Of a DNA stretch of 43,873 bases, positions 42,462 to 43,873 are shown in pieces. Source of the DNA: Pseudomonadota bacterium (GTDB lineage Bacteria > Pseudomonadota > Alphaproteobacteria > Rhizobiales > Beijerinckiaceae); assembly GCA_023426505.1 (NCBI GenBank), contig JAFAAP010000078.1, positions 1 through 43,873 on the forward strand. Direction: 5' to 3'. Each line of letters opens with the position of its first letter. The stretch's first letter is position 1. The translations under genes and the position numbers were made by a program. Under the pieces are notes generated by a model, which saw nothing but the letters and a program-made list of their open reading frames with translations, was not told the DNA's origin and did no database searches.

Positions 42462-42485
42462 AGTGTCAGGATGGGTCTGGGCGGA

Positions 42486-43613
42486 TCAGGCGGCCTTCGC
42501 GGGAGCCGGAGCCTTGCCCCACACCTCCTCGGCGATCTCGATGATCATGCGCAGCTTCGCCCACTGCTCGTCCTCGGCGAGGGTGTTGCCCTCCTCGGTC
42601 GACGCGAAGCCGCATTGCGGCGATAGGCAGAGCTGCTCGAGATCGACGTACTTCGTCGCCTCCTCGATGCGGCGCTTGATGTCGTCCTTCTTCTCCAGCG
42701 TGCCGGTCTTGGAGGTGACGAGGCCGAGAACCACCTGCTTGCCCTTGGGCAGGAAACGCAGGGGCTCAAAGCCGCCGGCGCGGTCCGTGTCCCACTCCAT
42801 GAAGTAGCCGTCGACCGGCATGGCGTTGAACAGGATCTCGGCCACCGGCTCGTAGCCGCCGGATGCGATGAAGGTGGAGCGGAAGTTGCCGCGGCACAGA
42901 TGCATCGTGATCGTGAGGTCGGACGGCTTATCCTTCAGGGCCTCTCGCACCATGCCAGCATAGATGTCGGGCTGCTTCTCCGGATCGTCGCCGCGCTCGC
43001 GCAGCATCTCGCGCTGGGCGGGATCGCACAAGTAAGCGAACGAGATGTCGTCGAGCTGGAGGTAGCGGCAGCCGGCGTCGTAGAAGGCGTGCACCGCCTT
43101 GTTGTAGGCCGCGCCCACATCCGCATAGAAATTGTCCATGTCCGGATAGACGCCCATGTTCATCATCTTCCGGCCGCCGCGGTAGTGCAGCATGCTCGGG
43201 CCCGGAATGGTCATCTTGGCGACCCGGCTCGTGTTCTCCTTCACGAACCGGAAATGGTCGATCATCGGATGGTCGCTGAAGCCGACCTTGCCGGTGACGC
43301 GCAGCGCCTTGGCGATGCCGACGCCGCCCTTGAAATTCATGCCGGAATCGGCCTCGATCGAGGTGACGCCGTCGAGATGCTCCAGGAAATCGAAATGCCA
43401 GTAGGCGCGGCGGAACTCGCCGTCCGTCACGGCCTTGAGGCCGATCTCCTCCTGGCGCTTAATCAGCGCGCGGATCTCCTGGTCCTCCACCGCCTTGAGG
43501 GCCTCGTCGGAGATCTCGCCGCGATGATGCTTCTCGCGCGCTTCCTTGAGGGGCCGCGTGCGCAGCAGGCTGCCGACCATGTCGGCCCGGAACGGAGGGG
43601 TGGTGCGTTGCAT
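42486..43613 (-). CDS. MetE-like cobalamin-independent methionine synthase, C-terminal-domain type
   Basis: The 375-residue product is a single catalytic-domain homologue of MetE (DUF1852-free, about half of full-length MetE at roughly 750 residues). The zinc ligands are visible as the His and Cys of TMHLCRGNFR, the Glu of YFMEWD and the Cys of LSPQCGFAS; GYLQLDD-type substrate residues appear as YLQLDDISFAY. It likely transfers a methyl or related C1 or thiol-linked group, but such short forms in this lineage often use donors other than methyltetrahydrofolate. The ATG at 43613 follows GGAG by ten bases. Confidence 0.88.
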   Translation of the reverse strand: MQRTTPPFRADMVGSLLRTRPLKEAREKHHRGEISDEALKAVEDQEIRALIKRQEEIGLKAVTDGEFRRAYWHFDFLEHLDGVTSIEADSGMNFKGGVGIAKALRVTGKVGFSDHPMIDHFRFVKENTSRVAKMTIPGPSMLHYRGGRKMMNMGVYPDMDNFYADVGAAYNKAVHAFYDAGCRYLQLDDISFAYLCDPAQREMLRERGDDPEKQPDIYAGMVREALKDKPSDLTITMHLCRGNFRSTFIASGGYEPVAEILFNAMPVDGYFMEWDTDRAGGFEPLRFLPKGKQVVLGLVTSKTGTLEKKDDIKRRIEEATKYVDLEQLCLSPQCGFASTEEGNTLAEDEQWAKLRMIIEIAEEVWGKAPAPAKAA

Positions 43614-43744
43614 GAGAGAGTGTCTCCTTGGAAGTTGGGGGATCATGCCTGCGACGGCGGTCGACGCAAGGCTTTCTTTGAACCGTCATTGCCGTCGGAC
43701 GCGAAGGAACGCCGCCCGCGTGGACGACGCCCCTGTTCGGCGCG

Positions 43745-43873
43745 TCAGTTGGCCTTTGCGGCCTTGACCGGGTCCTTGACGTTCGGGATCGTGGCGAACT
43801 CGACGTTGTAGAGCTCGCCGTTCACCCGCTCGACCTTGCGCACGTAGATGTTCTGCACGATGTCGCGGGTCTG
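43745..43873 (-). CDS. C-terminal end of a probable branched-chain amino-acid-type ABC substrate-binding protein (partial)
   Basis: The last 42 residues of a minus-strand gene run off the window edge: QTRDIVQNIYVRKVER, then NGELYNVEFATIPNVKDPVKA and a KAN end. The pattern of Val-Gln-x-Ile-Tyr-x-Arg-Lys-Val and Asn-Val-Glu-Phe followed by VKDP resembles the C-termini of periplasmic substrate-binding proteins of the Leu/Ile/Val type in Hyphomicrobiales. With so little sequence the call is provisional. It lies 131 bases before the MetE-like gene on the same strand. Confidence 0.55.
   Translation of the reverse strand, partial: QTRDIVQNIYVRKVERVNGELYNVEFATIPNVKDPVKAAKAN

Overview
This window is high-GC DNA with dense, short-spaced genes and a gene order (ubiE-ubiB-coaBC-dut divergent from mutM; then rpsT-dnaA-dnaN-recF-gyrB) that points to a chromosome of an alphaproteobacterium of the order Hyphomicrobiales (Rhizobiales). 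A Methylobacteriaceae-type organism such as Microvirga or Methylobacterium is my best guess; that is inference from gene order and protein style, not a database result. I see no phage, insertion sequence, CRISPR, tRNA or rRNA.

Region by region. 1-3.3 kb: a secreted CAP-domain protein with RTX calcium repeats and a thiamine-diphosphate (PoxB/acetolactate-synthase-like) enzyme. 3.3-6.9 kb: a translationally coupled PepSY protein / response regulator / histidine kinase operon resembling rhizobial feuNPQ, divergent from a secreted protein made almost entirely of Gly, Asp and Arg. 7-8.9 kb: typA/bipA. 9-10.4 kb: a compact operon of five tiny, hydrophilic, apparently disordered proteins. 10.4-12 kb: cysK behind an Rrf2 regulator with a candidate operator between them. 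12-16 kb: dut, coaBC, ubiB and ubiE, packed end to end on the minus strand.

16-19.6 kb (plus strand): mutM, a DUF2189 membrane protein, an enoyl-CoA hydratase and a TauE/SafE permease. 19.7-29 kb is the replication core: rpsT, a long gene-free region with one perfect DnaA box and several inverted repeats (candidate oriC), dnaA, dnaN, recF, a CPBP protease coupled to recF, a LysE permease, and gyrB with a Z-DNA-prone tract upstream.

29-43.9 kb is accessory and regulatory: a small periplasmic repeat protein, a DMT permease with an alpha/beta hydrolase, LysR and MocR regulators, a DUF983 protein, a LOV (blue-light) hybrid histidine kinase divergent from a Crp/Fnr regulator, an internally duplicated membrane protein, a double cold-shock-domain protein, an HxlR regulator divergent from a SRPBCC/VOC pair, a dodecin followed by a flavin monooxygenase-like protein, a MetE-like protein, and the C-terminal end of a probable ABC substrate-binding protein.

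The strongest novelty candidates are the feuNPQ-like locus with its Gly/Asp/Arg polymers (4751-6848), the five-gene small-protein operon (8977-10329), the HxlR start region with a consensus promoter, leaderless start and tandem operators (40281-40338), the hairpin that buries a ribosome binding site between dodecin and the LLM gene (41332-41369), and the Z-prone tract upstream of gyrB (26384-26403).
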